From Epiperipatus broadwayi (lineage: Eukaryota > Onychophora > Udeonychophora > Euonychophora > Peripatidae), in NCBI GenBank assembly GCA_028023455.1, contig JAQFVV010006215.1:11883473-11947472 (forward strand): a stretch of 64,000 nucleotides of DNA, read 5' to 3'. Below, one piece after another: positions 27,901 to 42,900 of the stretch (position 1 is the stretch's first letter; every line of letters begins with the position of its first letter). A program made the translations under genes and the position numbers. Under the pieces are notes generated by a model. It was given only the letters and a program-made list of their open reading frames with translations. It was not told the DNA's origin and did no database searches.

Positions 27901-30900
27901 ATGTAAAACACATTCCAATCTGCTCTGCTGCTGCATTTAATAATTTAAAACTTAGGATATTTTATCATAATAATACAAATTATTTCAACTAAATTAGTTT
28001 ACATATAGAGCTGTTTGCCAAATGTATTGTATTAAAGTGAAAGATGGACCCCTCCTATCATTGTAACATAGAGGAATTGAAATTTTTTCATTTAAAGATG
28101 CTCCAGAAGATTCTGAAAATGTAATGGTAATATAAAAACCATTTCATTCTTCAGCTTGCTGGATATGATGATACTGAATCTACTATTATAAGAGCACATC
28201 TTCATTGGATAGTTCATGTGAAAAGAATGAGTAGTAACACGTTCTAAAAAATATATTACAGAGCACAATTGCCATTGGAAAAGTGGTTTTTCATTTATAT
28301 TAGAAAATTATTTCAGGGATATAATATTAATTACTTTCTTTGAAAAGTTATGACTGAGTATATATTGTCATTGAAAACAACATTTAGGCAAGATCTTAAA
28401 AAGTTTTCAGGAATAAAAATTTGCTACAGAAATTGTGATTTAACAGAGTTAAGAATCAGTCTGTGATACAATGATAAATGTATGATCCACAAATTAGTTT
28501 ATATAATCAACTTGTTTTTAATTTATTATTTTGGATTCCTCTTTTTTTTTTTTTTGCATGCGGGGGGGGGGGGGTAGAATGACTAAACTTATTTATGATT
28601 GAAAAAAGCATTTTTATTTATAAAATCATGAATATTTTCCACATTTTTAACTATAATTTTTGTGCCTCTTTAATTATCAAAAATATTGCCATAAGAGGAT
28701 TTTGTTGTTTAAAAAGATGCTAGAGAAGATTGAGATGATTTTGAAATGAAATAAACATATTTTTAATTTTAGAAGGAACTTTATTCAAGAAAATATCTAT
28801 ATTAAACATATTTTTAATGTGAATAGAAATCTTGCTTCCTTTTTATCAAATTATAAAAAGTTTGTATTCAAGACCAGTTTAATTATTTTGCATTATGGGA
28901 AGACATAATCATCTACTTTAGAAATGCATAAATAATTTTCTGTTGAGTAGTTTATTTTCTTTATGTAAGAGCTATTTTTTTTATATTATGTAGGACTGAA
29001 AAGAATGCTTCTCCATGGTCAAAAGAGAGGTTGAAAGAACTATTGGTTGGTCTGACAATTGATGATGATGATGTAGGTAAGGAACTTTGAATTTAAAAGA
29101 TTTATAATTTATTTACAATTTTTAAATTGAATATATTTGTGTTTGTGGGGTTTTTTTTTAAATTAGGAAAGTGCACAATTGATGAATTCGGAAAAATAGA
29201 AGGTGAAGCTACTGCAAATAATCGAAAATGTAAATTAATATTTTTTTATGAATGGGATATTACATTAAACTGGTCAGGTAATTAATAAATTTAACTAACT
29301 AATAATATATACATATATGTATGAGTCATCTTTTCTTTCTTTTCAAAATTTTATTATTATTTCTTTTGAACTCTTACTTTTTTCAACTTTTATCATTTTT
29401 GCAAACATTCATTATATTAATATCATTCTCAATATTTTCAAGTACTATAATATCATCAGCAAAATAACTTATCAATTTTTTAATTCTATCCTTATCAAAA
29501 CAACATTCGTATAATAACTTTTCTAAATAAATACAGTAAGAGATGATATTTATGTAATGTGTGTGTATATATATATCTTCTGATTCATATGTAAATTATT
29601 CAATATATATCTCACCCACCCAATCTATATCTTTGTTTTTCATCCAGCAAGATTACCCAATTTATTTCATAAAATGTTCCTTTAAGATCAATAAAACAAT
29701 TTTTTTTCATCTATCTTTACATCTTTAGACAATTGCTCTTATCACTCCAGCCACATCTCTTATCCTCAGCCTTATCTAAATCTAAACTATTTTTTAAGAT
29801 AAGAACATGCCTATTCTATTTGAAATCCATTTATTCAAAATTCATTCATATTTTTAAAACATGGGAGATTAAACTAATTGTCCTAAAATCTTCATGTTTT
29901 ACTAAAATAGTATTTTTTAGTAGAATTGACCACTGGATGGATATTATCAATTCTTTGAAATCTTTTCCTCTTAACTTGAATCTCATCAATTACCCATGCC
30001 TTCTCAGCTTTTACTCAGTTAATGTTTTTATAATTTCATTTTTTATTGTCCAAACTATTTCATTGTTATCTATATTATTTTTTGTTAAAATAATATGTAA
30101 AAAAAGATTTTTTAAAAATAACAATTTTGTACAAACAGTTAATTAAAAAATAGAAAAATAAAGTAATCCGACTAAAAAACATGTGCCATTTCATAAAAGC
30201 ATTTAAGGCCTTTTTGATTTTTATGGCCTCAAATGCTTTTATGAAATTACACAGCATGTTTTTTAGTCAAATTACTTTGTTAGTTTTTTAGTCAGCTGTT
30301 TTTATAAAAGCATTATTTTAAAAAAAATTAAAACTACAAAAAAATCTAACAAAAATTATAATTTAATAATAGAATGTTAAAATAAAAAGTACGCCCTCTA
30401 ACAAATGGATTCTAAATTTAAATATCATGTGATTGTGATCATCACTATTTAAAAATATTTATATATTGGCTTTTTAATTAAGTATGAGTTAAATCAATAT
30501 TAAAAAAAATTTATTCTACCAATGTAATATTTCCGTCAGATATATATTTTTTTATTTTAATTAATTTAGTTAATTAAGTACGAGTTAATATTATTGAATG
30601 TTTTTATATGAATGTGCTCTCTCTGTGTTTCTGTCTGTATATCTATATTTTTGAATTTTTAACAATGAAAAAAATCCGTGCCTGTTTAGAAGTCAATCTC
30701 ACATTCTTATGCTTCTCAAGAAAACTCCTTAACAACTGAGCCAACAGAAATATTAGATTTGTAGAATAAAATTTTATCAATATTAATTTAACTCCTACTT
30801 AATTAATGAAATTAATAAAATAAAAAAATTTTAATCATATAAATCACTGATACATTTTTTTAATGCATCTATTTTTTTTTTTTTTCTAATGTTTTACCAT

Positions 30901-33900
30901 ATCTATCTTCGATAATTATTTTATTCCCATATTTTTAATTTTTCCATCCATATTATTTTATTATTATCCAAATCTTACCATTGTAGTTTTTTTCTCTTTC
31001 TAACCATTCTGTTATAGTTTTATTCATTTCATGTTTTAATTCACTATTTTCTATCTCTTATAGAATTCACATTTTTTATCTTCTCTGCTATTTTATTTTA
31101 TCCAAGCCTTTTTTTGCTGTTACTATTATGTGTTTTTAAAAAATTTTTTCAAATAATTCTCCATCTACTTGAATTTACTTTATTAGATGCACAACAATTA
31201 TGATTTTTATCCATAGTCATTTATCAGTAGTTTCTAGTGAATAAATCAATATAAAATAAATTAATTAAACAGTCTTTTTTGATTAATTTGAATTTTTATA
31301 AAACTAAACATCACACAGTTTATGTTTTTATTTAATCTGTATTGTATTTCTAAATGTAATATTAAAATCAATAAATAATAAATATTTTAATTTATTTATT
31401 TTTATTCTTTTTTTAAATCTTAGGTTATGTTTCAGACTGTGATCAAAAGTATGAAGGCACAATTGAAATACCTAATTTAAGTGAAGAGAATTCTCCAGAA
31501 GATGTTGATGTAATTAATTCAAGAATTTTTAAAATATATTTTTTTAAATAAATTTTAAATATATTTTCTGAGATAAATATTTATACAATTATTAAATTCT
31601 ATACTGTTATCACATTTATGAAATGTAAATATATATAGGTGTGTATTTGCATAATGCTGCATGTTTATTGGAATTATTCATTATAGTGAGATTAATTTTT
31701 TTCTAATTTTTAACCCAATGATTCTATAGAATTTGCTGTTGTATTTAGCAAGTTTATCGCTTTACTGTAAATTCTAAACCGTTGTGCTATAATTGACTAT
31801 GCTAAAAGTTGGAAACTTTCACTCTCCTTTTTTTTTTTTTTGGTAATGCAAAGTTAATTGCTTTTAATATTTTTTTGAATATTATATAAATTTTTTACTT
31901 GATATCTTAACTTTATCCATCCGTAATGAATCTGCAAAAACTCTTGCTTTTATAGATGATAAAGAGATAATCTGTCAATAATTATTAGCATTAATAAATA
32001 AATGAAAGTCATTCAGAATTAATAAAACTGCAAGATCACCAATATTATTGTAAAAATCTTCAAGTTGATCATTTAGTTTAGTGATAAACATAGTCTCTAC
32101 TTTTTGTGAGAATTTGGATGTGTATTTAATTATTTTTTAATAATTTTTGCACAAAATACTACATTTATCAACCAATTTGTTATCAACAAATTTACTCAAA
32201 AGCTATTCTAGGTAAATTTCTAAAAAAAAAATTTTCTCGCATAAAAATTGAATTGTCAAAGTAAGATTTACATTTCCAATAGGTCAGAGTTTGTTGCTGT
32301 ATTATGAATCTTTTTGTAGTTTCAAATGTTTTTGACTTAATAAGAATTAAATAGAAATTTTTATTACCCTTATTTATATTTAGAATCCTTATTGAACATA
32401 GTAGTCTGAATCTTATCAATTCTACCTTCTTCATTACTTTCATTAGATTCAAATGTAAAATATATTGTTTTAATTTACATGCTATTTGAAGGATTAGCTT
32501 TAACATTCTTTCTCTACTATCCACAAATATAAAAATTTGATACTCGAACATAATTTTTAATTTTATGGACATTTATTTATTTATTTAAATGCTTCATATT
32601 TTCAAAAAAAAAGTATACATAAATAACTAAATTAATTATTAAACATCACATGATCACCATTCTTTATGCTTACACAAGCTGATAACAGAGCAAAACTCAA
32701 TGCAAGCAGTGCTCTCAGATCTAAGACTCCTCACTGATGAAAGCCACAATGTAAAAACTAGTCTGGGATATTGGATGAGTAGGCACTAGATAAGACTTTT
32801 ATGCAAAAATCTTTTAGCATCCATTGATTACTCTGGCTTGCACTGAGTGGTACTACTGTATGTAGAGTTTTGCCTCTGTGTAAATTAATTATACTATAAA
32901 ATTTCTCCATGTATCTTTCCAGATAAGAAGTATTTAAGCAGAACTTTGTTTATTTCTGATTGATACTTGCTCTTTGCGCTAAATAGCATTCAAGCTTAAT
33001 TTTAATTAATGTCTTTTTATTTTGCAAGACTGATGGTATTTAGCTAGGAAACTTATTGCAAAACAGATCAAGTAAATTTTGTATTGGCATAACAAAGATT
33101 TTTAATTATTTTCCTTCGATATAGACATAAAGATTAACTAAACTTGGAGTCTTTTTTTAAATACTTATAGTTGTAAAAATCTCTTCCAAAATAAAAAATT
33201 ATCACAATACAAATGAAATTACTCATCACAATAGTCAAAAATTAATGATGTATTCTTGATATCTAAACCATCAACCGATACATGTATCATAGTAGATTCA
33301 AGTAGAATATAGATATATATTCAACTTTTGACCCAGGTTTTGCAACCACTTCAAATCTCTCAGTTACTAGTATTGTAGCACATTAAGTACAAGTAATAAT
33401 AGTAAAAAAAAATTGGTATTTAATCACCTGCTATTATTAAAGACTTTTTGTTTTTATTTTTATCCATTATTTGTATAAGAACTGAATACTATACTTGTTT
33501 TTTTATTATATAGTTTTCAACATTTCTCAATTTGTGATCTGGGCAGTGCAACAGCTAAATTTTGTATTCTTTAATATTGTTGTTTTTATTACTATTGAAA
33601 TAAATATTTTTAAAATAACAATGTCAAAATGTTCATTTATTTTTAAAGTTTTAATATTAATTTGTACTTAATATTTATTTTTTTATTTAAAAAAAATAGC
33701 TAACTGTAACTGTAAAAAGTAATGACGACAATGCATTCCGATTAAAAGAACTCTTGAGAAAAAAAGGATCTAATATTATTCGGCATCATCTTGCTCAATA
33801 TATTAGTGAATTAAAAGAAGAATTTAGCCAAGGCTTGATTTTACCAAGCAAAAATAATGTATGTGCTACTACTACAGCTTCTAAATCGATTAACAATTCA

Positions 33901-36900
33901 TCTGATCAAAGTAAGGTAAACATATATAATAACTTTTAAAATTTGTTTTTATATGACTATGTATAGACAGAAATATTCATATATATCTATGTAGACATAC
34001 ATATTAAAGTTAAAATAGTCTTTTGCAAACGAAAGCCTTTCTAATAACTTTGCAAAGAAGAATGTACTATCAGGATAGTTATCAACTTTTAGCTAGATAT
34101 TCATTTACTGTCCAATCATTGAATGATTAATTGGATTGACTGAGTGTGTGGAAGAAAATTCTTAAACTTTTTTACCTGGCCCATATTCAAATGTCAATTT
34201 GTGAGCATGGTAAATGGATGCAGTATCTGTTATAATATGCGTCTCTTCTATAAAAACATACATATACCACGTCAATAAATTAATATATGTACAGTAGTTT
34301 GTCGGTATTCTGAACATTCTGCAACCATCAAGAGAAAGTGATTCTAATAAAATACAGAAGCTAATTCAGTACAATCATATTATATAATATATAGTTATGT
34401 TTTTGTTGTATATTTTGTTGATATTTGTTTGCATAAAATCTTTTATAATGCATACTGGTGTTGATTCTTAGATTAAATGTTATTGATAGTGCACAATTTC
34501 AGTATTTTTTATCTTCTCATCTGTATTAAGTACATGTAGAAAATTTTCAAAATATAATTATTGTTGCTACTAAAGTAATATTTTCTAAGTCTTAACATAA
34601 CTAAATGAATTGATATTGGATTCAGTAATCAGGTTTTTTTATATGCAATGTTAAAAAAAAAAATCTGGAATTTCTTTGACTGCAATATAGTAATTTTTAA
34701 CTACTAAAAAAGAATCTCATATGCAAATTGGGTTACATTGTTGTATTAAACTATGCTTAATATTTCTCACAGCAGCAATAAGTAAATTGACAATAGTCCT
34801 CAGTATTTTTTTTCTCTGCATTCTTTTTATAAGTCTTTCTTAGTGTATTAGCATTTCACTCAAGCTTATTGAATTACTGTAAATAAATAACGATTATCAT
34901 TTTTTTTGCAAATAAACTCTTAAATACATAATTAGGTATTAATACTTTGGCAAGTCAACCAAACTTTAATAATTGCATAATAAACCCATATATTTCATAT
35001 GCTATATTTTTGATATATATCTAAATTTTTAAAAAAATTAATTATATCTTTTTTTTTTATTTCTCACTTTTGTTTTTAAATTACATGAACGACTGTTATA
35101 CTTTCTAGAAAAATGATCATTATATTTTAATTAGGTAATTATAATATTAAAGTTATGATTTTTACAATTTCTTTTTATAAATCCAATGTAATACACATGA
35201 TATCTTTTTTTTTTTTAAAAAAAAAAATTTGAATTTTACTTGAAATTGTTTCTAAGTGTAAACATAGTAACCATAGCAATTCTACTGAATGTTAGAGAAT
35301 TCATAAAACGCATCCTTTAAGCTATAACAATAATAATTATTAATTTATTATCCATACAGATGAAATAAAGGTCATTTGTTTGTGAAAAACAAATAATTCT
35401 TTTTTGAAATAATGAAAAGAGAAAAATAAATGTCTACACATATTAATTCTTTTTAACTGCATCATTATGTTTCACTTAAATTATTTTTAAAAATTAATTT
35501 GTATTATAAGTATATGTATATGCACAGGGCCGGTGCAAGGGTGGTTGGAATCCCTAGGCAAAGAAAAACATTTGCACCTTTTATCAATATGTACTTACAC
35601 ACTCACATGCAATTAACAAATAATATTAAAATTGCAAAAAAAAAATATGAAAATGTTTTTTTTAACTATATTAAACATCAATAATTCATTAACATACTCA
35701 ATAATACTTATAATTAAAGTTAAATACATATTTCAATTCAATTATTTTTTTCCGCTTTTGCTCTTGTGAATGCTTAAATTAATATATCAAGATTAGCTGC
35801 AATTTCATGTTCAATTGATATCATTGACTAACCAATCAGTCTTTGTATGTTTTTATTAATTTCAATTTTGAAAAACTTTTCTGAACTAGCTATTGATATT
35901 GGAAATGTTTCGAATATTTGCAATATGATAAATAAATTCAGAATACTGTTTTCTAATTTATAGTAGCATATATATGAGAGACTATCATTTGCCGAGAGAG
36001 AAATGCCCTTAGGCAGTTGGTCGCCTAATGGTAAAACCGACCCCATATATGCATGTTAAAAAGCATCTCTGTTGCATGTACAGTAAATAAAGTTTGAGTT
36101 ATCTGCTAGAGGTTTTGGAATAAAATTTAATGGATGTCACTGCTCAATTTATTTATATGAAAGTAAATTGATGTATATGTTTCCAAACAATGCCATTGTA
36201 TTGTGTATTTGTTAATGTTTCCTATATCTGTAAATTCTGGAAGAAGTTTTTCAGAGCTTAAATTATTTGTGATAAACAATGTCCAAAGAACATTTTAGTC
36301 TTTTATCAGTAATCAGATATACTTGGCCTATAAAAGCTGGTTTTTTTAAAATTGGTTACTTTAACAAATTTTTTTTAAGATTTACTGTAAATTAAACAAA
36401 AGATTTTAATATTATATAAATAAATATGACAAATGTTCCTGGCCTGAAAGACTGTCGATATAAAGCTAAATTAAAATTTTTAAATATGCCTGTTATATTT
36501 GATATGTGAATTTGTCATGGACAATTATTAATAGTGGAATTACTTCCTTCACGTAAAAGATGCTTCATAATAAAAATTACAGAAGGATGAAATTATTTCC
36601 TTTGCAGAAAATGCTCGTAATATAAATTACAGTTTAGCAAAACAAATTTATAAAGTTTTTTCAGCTGTGAATTTGACAGCATTACAGATAAAAGTAATCC
36701 TTTTTTTGAATTGGTTATGAATTTTCTATGTGACAACCTTGTGAACAAACATACATTCACAGGAAACACATGACAGCCTTGCAGATAAGCATTCACATGG
36801 ATTTTATTTGTCAGTAGTAGTACAAAATGATATTATGAATACTTTAGATATAAAACATTTAATTAAGAATATTTTGGTGACTAATGCTAGGAAAATAATT

Positions 36901-39900
36901 TATAATAAATCATTTGTCATATATGCCAAAGTCCAAAATGCATTATTGTGCTGGAGATTGGAAAAACATTTTAATATTTGAAAATGGCATTTTGGATTTT
37001 TTGAAACACTCAACAATATTTTGTCAACATTAAATGTGTAGATAACTAAACAGTTCCAAATATTTTTTTGGATTCCTGTGAATTTATGAAGAGATTAAAT
37101 CTTATAGGAGGGAATGCCAAAAGTTTTCATATAATAACAAAAAACTGCATTTCCTCTTGTCATGTTTATCTATTTTAAACATATGAAAATGACAAATTGA
37201 TAAAATGATAGGCTTGATCATTTTTATTTGATTCCTAAGCAAAAGAATGTTGTTTAGTAAAAAGCAGAATTTAAAAATCATAAAGGAGCTACAAATTATC
37301 TGAAAAAGGATATTAAAATCATCAAATACTTATTGTCTTTCTAATAATGTTTTACTGAATCCAAAATATTCGATAAAGATTATTTGTATTTTTAATGAAT
37401 TCAGGATATAGAAAATATAAATTTTGCTCGCTATAGTTATCAAAAAAAAAGTGTATTAAGTAAAAAATCAGTTGATTTTGCTAAGGATGGTCAAAGTTTT
37501 ATTAATCATAATGTTGTTTGCTTTTATTCTTTTAACTAAAATTTTTTATTAGCATATTTTGAATCAAATAACTGACAAAAAGTCAACTGAGTTATTAAGG
37601 GGTGTCAAAGCTTTGATAATGATGAGAAATCTTTTTAGCAGTTTCTGATAACTTTAATAATTTTCTAATTTGGAATCAAAAAGAAATGAAAATCATTTAT
37701 ACCAAGGTATATCTTTTCGGAAATTAAAAGTTTGTCAGTAAATATTTCAAATTAAGAAATCAAATTACTCTCTTGGGAATATTTATATTCTCTCTTCTCA
37801 GGAGTTAATAAATTGTATTGATTTCAAAAATTATTTTTAATATTTTAACCTAATATTAATTTATATATAGAAATTTTTTTTAGAATTTTATTATTGCTTT
37901 ATTAATATCTAGACATCTTAAGTAACAATAATTCTGTCATCAATGCTTTATACATTATAAATATGTTGTGTTGCTAAGCCATCTCATCTGAATTATTTAA
38001 TTTCTTTTAAATACTGTCATCTTTATGAATTAGAACCTTTTAACCATTCACTAAATCTCACTAATAAATTTTATTGGGGATAAAAATATTGAGTGATGTT
38101 TTATAAAAATTTAATACAATAGATAAAAATCTGGCATAAAAAATAGTTTTCCTTTTTTTCCAATATATAATATGCATGGTGAAAAATCCCCCTGCCCCTT
38201 GCGTCTAAATTTTCTCTTTATATATTTTGTTTTTTATTTTTGAAGAATAATTTGTTTTTTGTTCACTATTAATAAATATTCCACCATTATCTTTCCAAAT
38301 ATAACCCATTAATTTCAATATATAAAAAACTAACTTATTATACACACTTTTAATACATTTCAGCCATATTGTATGATCATTTTCAAGGATTATTCCCTAT
38401 ATAAATATATGTTTACTAACAATATTAAATAATGGCAAGGCAAAATATTATTATATAATTTATAATTTTACTTATTTTTATATTTATTTTCAACTTTTTA
38501 CATTCTAAATTTTTATTTTAAAAAATTATTTAATTATTTATAATTATTCTTCATAGTTGACTAGATTCTTAACATTATTCCTATTTAAATTGGGTTTTTC
38601 TCCTATGTATAAACTTTCTTTAATTAATTTCTCTTTATAAGATTTAATGTTTTCCAGCATTTTTATCTCAAAATTTAAATGCTTAGATTCTTTTATATGC
38701 AGGGATATATTAGATTCATCCTGGCCAAACTGTATCTGGCAAGTTGCATGTGGCTCTTTAGATAATCCAGTGTCTCTTACGAAACTTTTAAAATAAAATT
38801 ATGATAGTAGCATGATGTTTTTACATTTTATTTTGAAATCAAGCATGTTTTATTCTTTTGTGGTGGCAATTTTATAATGATTGTTTACCTCATCAATTTT
38901 GATGGTCTTATTATTGTTTCCTGGAAATATAACATATTGTTCAGATTTATCATTCAGTTTTTTCTTGGACTTTGTCAAATGCCATCATTATTCTTTATAC
39001 AGTTTTAATTCATTGTCCAGTGTGTTCGTATACTTTGACTTTCGAACTTCAATATGTGCTACTTTAATTGAGTTATACAGATAATCATTTTTAATTTATA
39101 TTCAGAAAAATAAAGAATTGTTGCCCTAAGTATTCCCATTTTAAAAGAAGCTACTTGTTTAATATCAATTTTTGGAACTATGTCATTATACTCAACAATT
39201 AAGTTTGTAAAATCAAAACACCATGCACAACTGATGAATGAATACCTTAGAGCAGTGTTTCCCAACCTGTGGTACGCGTACCACTGGTGGTACGCGAGTT
39301 GCTGGTTGGTGGTACACGAAAAATAATCAATAATGGCGGACATAAAAAAATTAAATCATAAAAATATAGAAACGTTTTTTCCTGTAATTCATAAAAATTA
39401 TTTTAATTAATAATATTATACAATAAAGTTGTTTATATGTACAGTCGATAACGATCTTTAATGTTAATGATAAAATTGAAAGTATGATTAAGAAATTAGA
39501 TTTTTGGAAACAGTAATATATATATATAAGTATCGAAAACAATCAACTGGAAATATTCGAAACTCTACATATTTTTTTGTTTGAAAATAAGGTTAGTCTG
39601 TCTCAAGATATACGAGAAAATATAATAGCACATTTAACAGGATTAAAAACGTCTTTCATGAAATATTTTCCAAAACCTGAAAACACAAATGAGAATTGGA
39701 TTTCAAACCCCTTCTATGCAGAAAATTTAGAAAAAGCTACATCATTATCAATAAAGGATTAAAAAAATTTAATAGAATTATCATGTGACAGAACTTTACA
39801 AGTAGAATTCAAACGACACAATCTAATTAATTTTTGGTTAAACATTAAAGATTATGAACAACTTTCTGAGAAAGCTCTTAAATTATTATTACCGTTTACT

Positions 39901-42900
39901 AGTACGGAATTAATAAGAAGAGCTTTTTCTTCATATATTTTGTTAAAAAATAAGTATCGAAACAGATTGAATGCAGCTGTAGACTTCTTTTGAATGCATC
40001 TTTTGAACCAAATTTCAAAAAATTATGTTGTTCAAAACAAGCACAAAGATCTCATTAAATTTATTTTATAAACATAGTTGATTATGATAAGAAAATATTC
40101 TAATTGGTTTTTTTATAATTTTGTGTTTTTATTAAAACCATTTATTAGTTAGTAAACGAAATCATAAAATAGTAGATAAAGAATGAGTCGGATCAAGGGA
40201 AATCAATCTAAATTATTTAATTTGAAAGAATGTATCAGAAAAGCCCAAAATTAGACTATCATTAATTCTTGATCATCTATTGTGGATTACTAGAGTAAGC
40301 TAGTATTTAATCATCAAAATTTTAATCCTGTTAACTTCATGCTGAACAATATAAAGAAAACAAGAACAAGAGATAGCCTGATAACCCCGGAGGTTATTTT
40401 TATCATGACTTGGGACATGCTGGATTTATCCTCTCCATGGCCCAACCAATAGCAAGATGCTCTGAAAAAGAAAAAACAGACTCAAATTCGGGAAAACCAA
40501 ATGAAGGAATAAGAAAACACTTTGAACAAAATATGTACCAAATAACCTTTAATGTAATAATGTAATCTTTAATAAATTATTTTGGAAAAAATATGAAACT
40601 TTGAACAAACACATACATATAAATATGTTACAATGCGTTTATAATTTCAGTGAGTTTATAATCTGGCATGACGTTTAGACATGTTTCAATGTAATTTGTC
40701 TCATTATGAGATGTGAATACATACATGGTCACCCTATAATATTTATAATGCAAATAAAATAACACACTCGCAATAACAAATTTCACGAAATACAATCATT
40801 TTTACGAAGTGGTACAATTTAGCGTGATATACTACCAAGTGGTACACGAGCCAAAAAAGATTGGGAAACACTGCCTTAGAGAAATATTATTATTTTATTA
40901 ACAAATGATATGCCAAATTTTAATGTTCTTGTTAATCAGATGCAATTACATGTAAATAATAAACAAGTTTTTATTGGTTTTGTTTTATTTATTTATATTG
41001 TTTTCTTGATTTTTTTGTATAATTAATAAATCATATTAATAAAATCAAATATTTGTTTCTATTGAATACTTCAAAAATTTAATTGTGGATCTTAAATATA
41101 TCTCACTTATAACATGTGTCTCTTATAGATATGAAGTTTGGTCACCCCTCTATTAAAATTTCTGTCTTTTAAATGGTATTTTAAAATGATTTGATAATTT
41201 ATTTTTTGTTGTTCTTATATATGAAATATTTTTTTATCTCTCTTGCAATCTAAGCAATTTACAGTATATATTCTATTCATATTTTCCAATTCCTTCCTTT
41301 TTTAACATTTATCAATTTATTTAAATCTCGATAAATGTTTTGAAAAAAAGAGTGAATTGGAAAATGTGAATGGTATTTACACTGAAAATTTCTTAGATTG
41401 TAAGAGATAATAAAAATGTTTCATATGTAAGAACAATAAAAAATAAATTAAAAACCAGCTTAAAATAACATTTAAAAGACAAAAATTCTAATGTATACTT
41501 ACATGTGAAAGAATGCAAGTTATAACATTAAATCTTATAAAAAGAGATTAATTAAAGAAAGTTTATACATAGAAAGAAGAAAACAAATTTTGATTAGGAA
41601 TAATATTTAGAATCTAGTCAATTATAGAAAAATAATTACAAATAATTAAAGGATTTTTTAGCAATTTAGAATGTAAAAAGTTGAAGATAAATATAAAAGT
41701 AAGTAAAATTATATGATAATTTCATCAGTTATTCCTTCAATAGAAAATAAAAATTATTGTACATTGTTTTTAAACATGTTTACATACTACATTTAAATAT
41801 TATAAATAAATATATATATTTTATAGAAACAATCCTTGAAAATGACCATAAAACATGATTGAAATGTAAGAAGGAAAAATGATTGAATATATTGGAATGA
41901 AAATGATGCAAAATAAGTGTGCAATTAGTTTATTTTTTAAATGCATTAAGGTACAATTTCTTTTTGGTTTGTTTGTAAGCATTTATTTAAGTTGGAATAA
42001 AATTTTAAAATTGAGATTTAATATATTTATATTCGATATAATTTATTGAAATTTGATACATTTCTCATCAATCACTGACACTACAATATATCTGACCTTA
42101 AAATATTTTAGATAGGTTCCCTAACTTCTTAAATCCAGAGAAGTTGGTGGATGAAATCTTAAATCTTTCGATAACAAATTTCAAGTACATTTATATCAGC
42201 TCAATAAGTTTTTGGTAATGTGCGCGAGAGAGCAGTAAATATTTACTTAAAAAAAACTTTACTTTAAAAAGTATCTTAACAATATTTTAAAATTGAAATA
42301 AAAATAAATCTTGATTATAAAAGTTTCCTTTTTTTAAAAAGTATATGAAATTTTTTTTTACTGCAAAATTGTTTTTCAAATAAATTACCCATATTACTTG
42401 GAACATAAAACCAATAGAATTTTAAGCCCAAAAATTTGACGGTCAGAATATCTGCAGGAAGCAATGCAACATTTAAATAAAATACTGGTGGTTCTCGACT
42501 TTCATACATTCTTTTTTTGTACAATTTGCTATTTCGTATAAGGGCAATAGAAAAAGACGCAGCCTGTTACAGAACTTTTTATCAAGAAAAGAAAAAGAAG
42601 AGGGTAGCCTGGGCACCAAGATTGATTACGAATAATTCTGGACAATAATATATTAATGCAATAACTATATATATTTTTAAAAAATTACTATTAGATTTTT
42701 TAAAAACATATAATTCTGTCTAATAATTAATTTATTAATTAAAAAAATAAATTAACTGGCATTTAATTGCTTATGATACTTCAATTCTTTCTAGGAAAAC
42801 AAAAAACCCTTTTTTTAAACATTAAAACTTAACCCCCTCCTGCCACCTTTTCTCATTTTCTTATAAATTTAATAAAAAGTTGCAAGGAAAAAAATGTTTT

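Noticed and set aside
29733-30146. 137-codon + strand open frame in intron 3
   Set aside because: Antisense to LINE-D reverse transcriptase motifs; the minus-strand reading explains the sequence.
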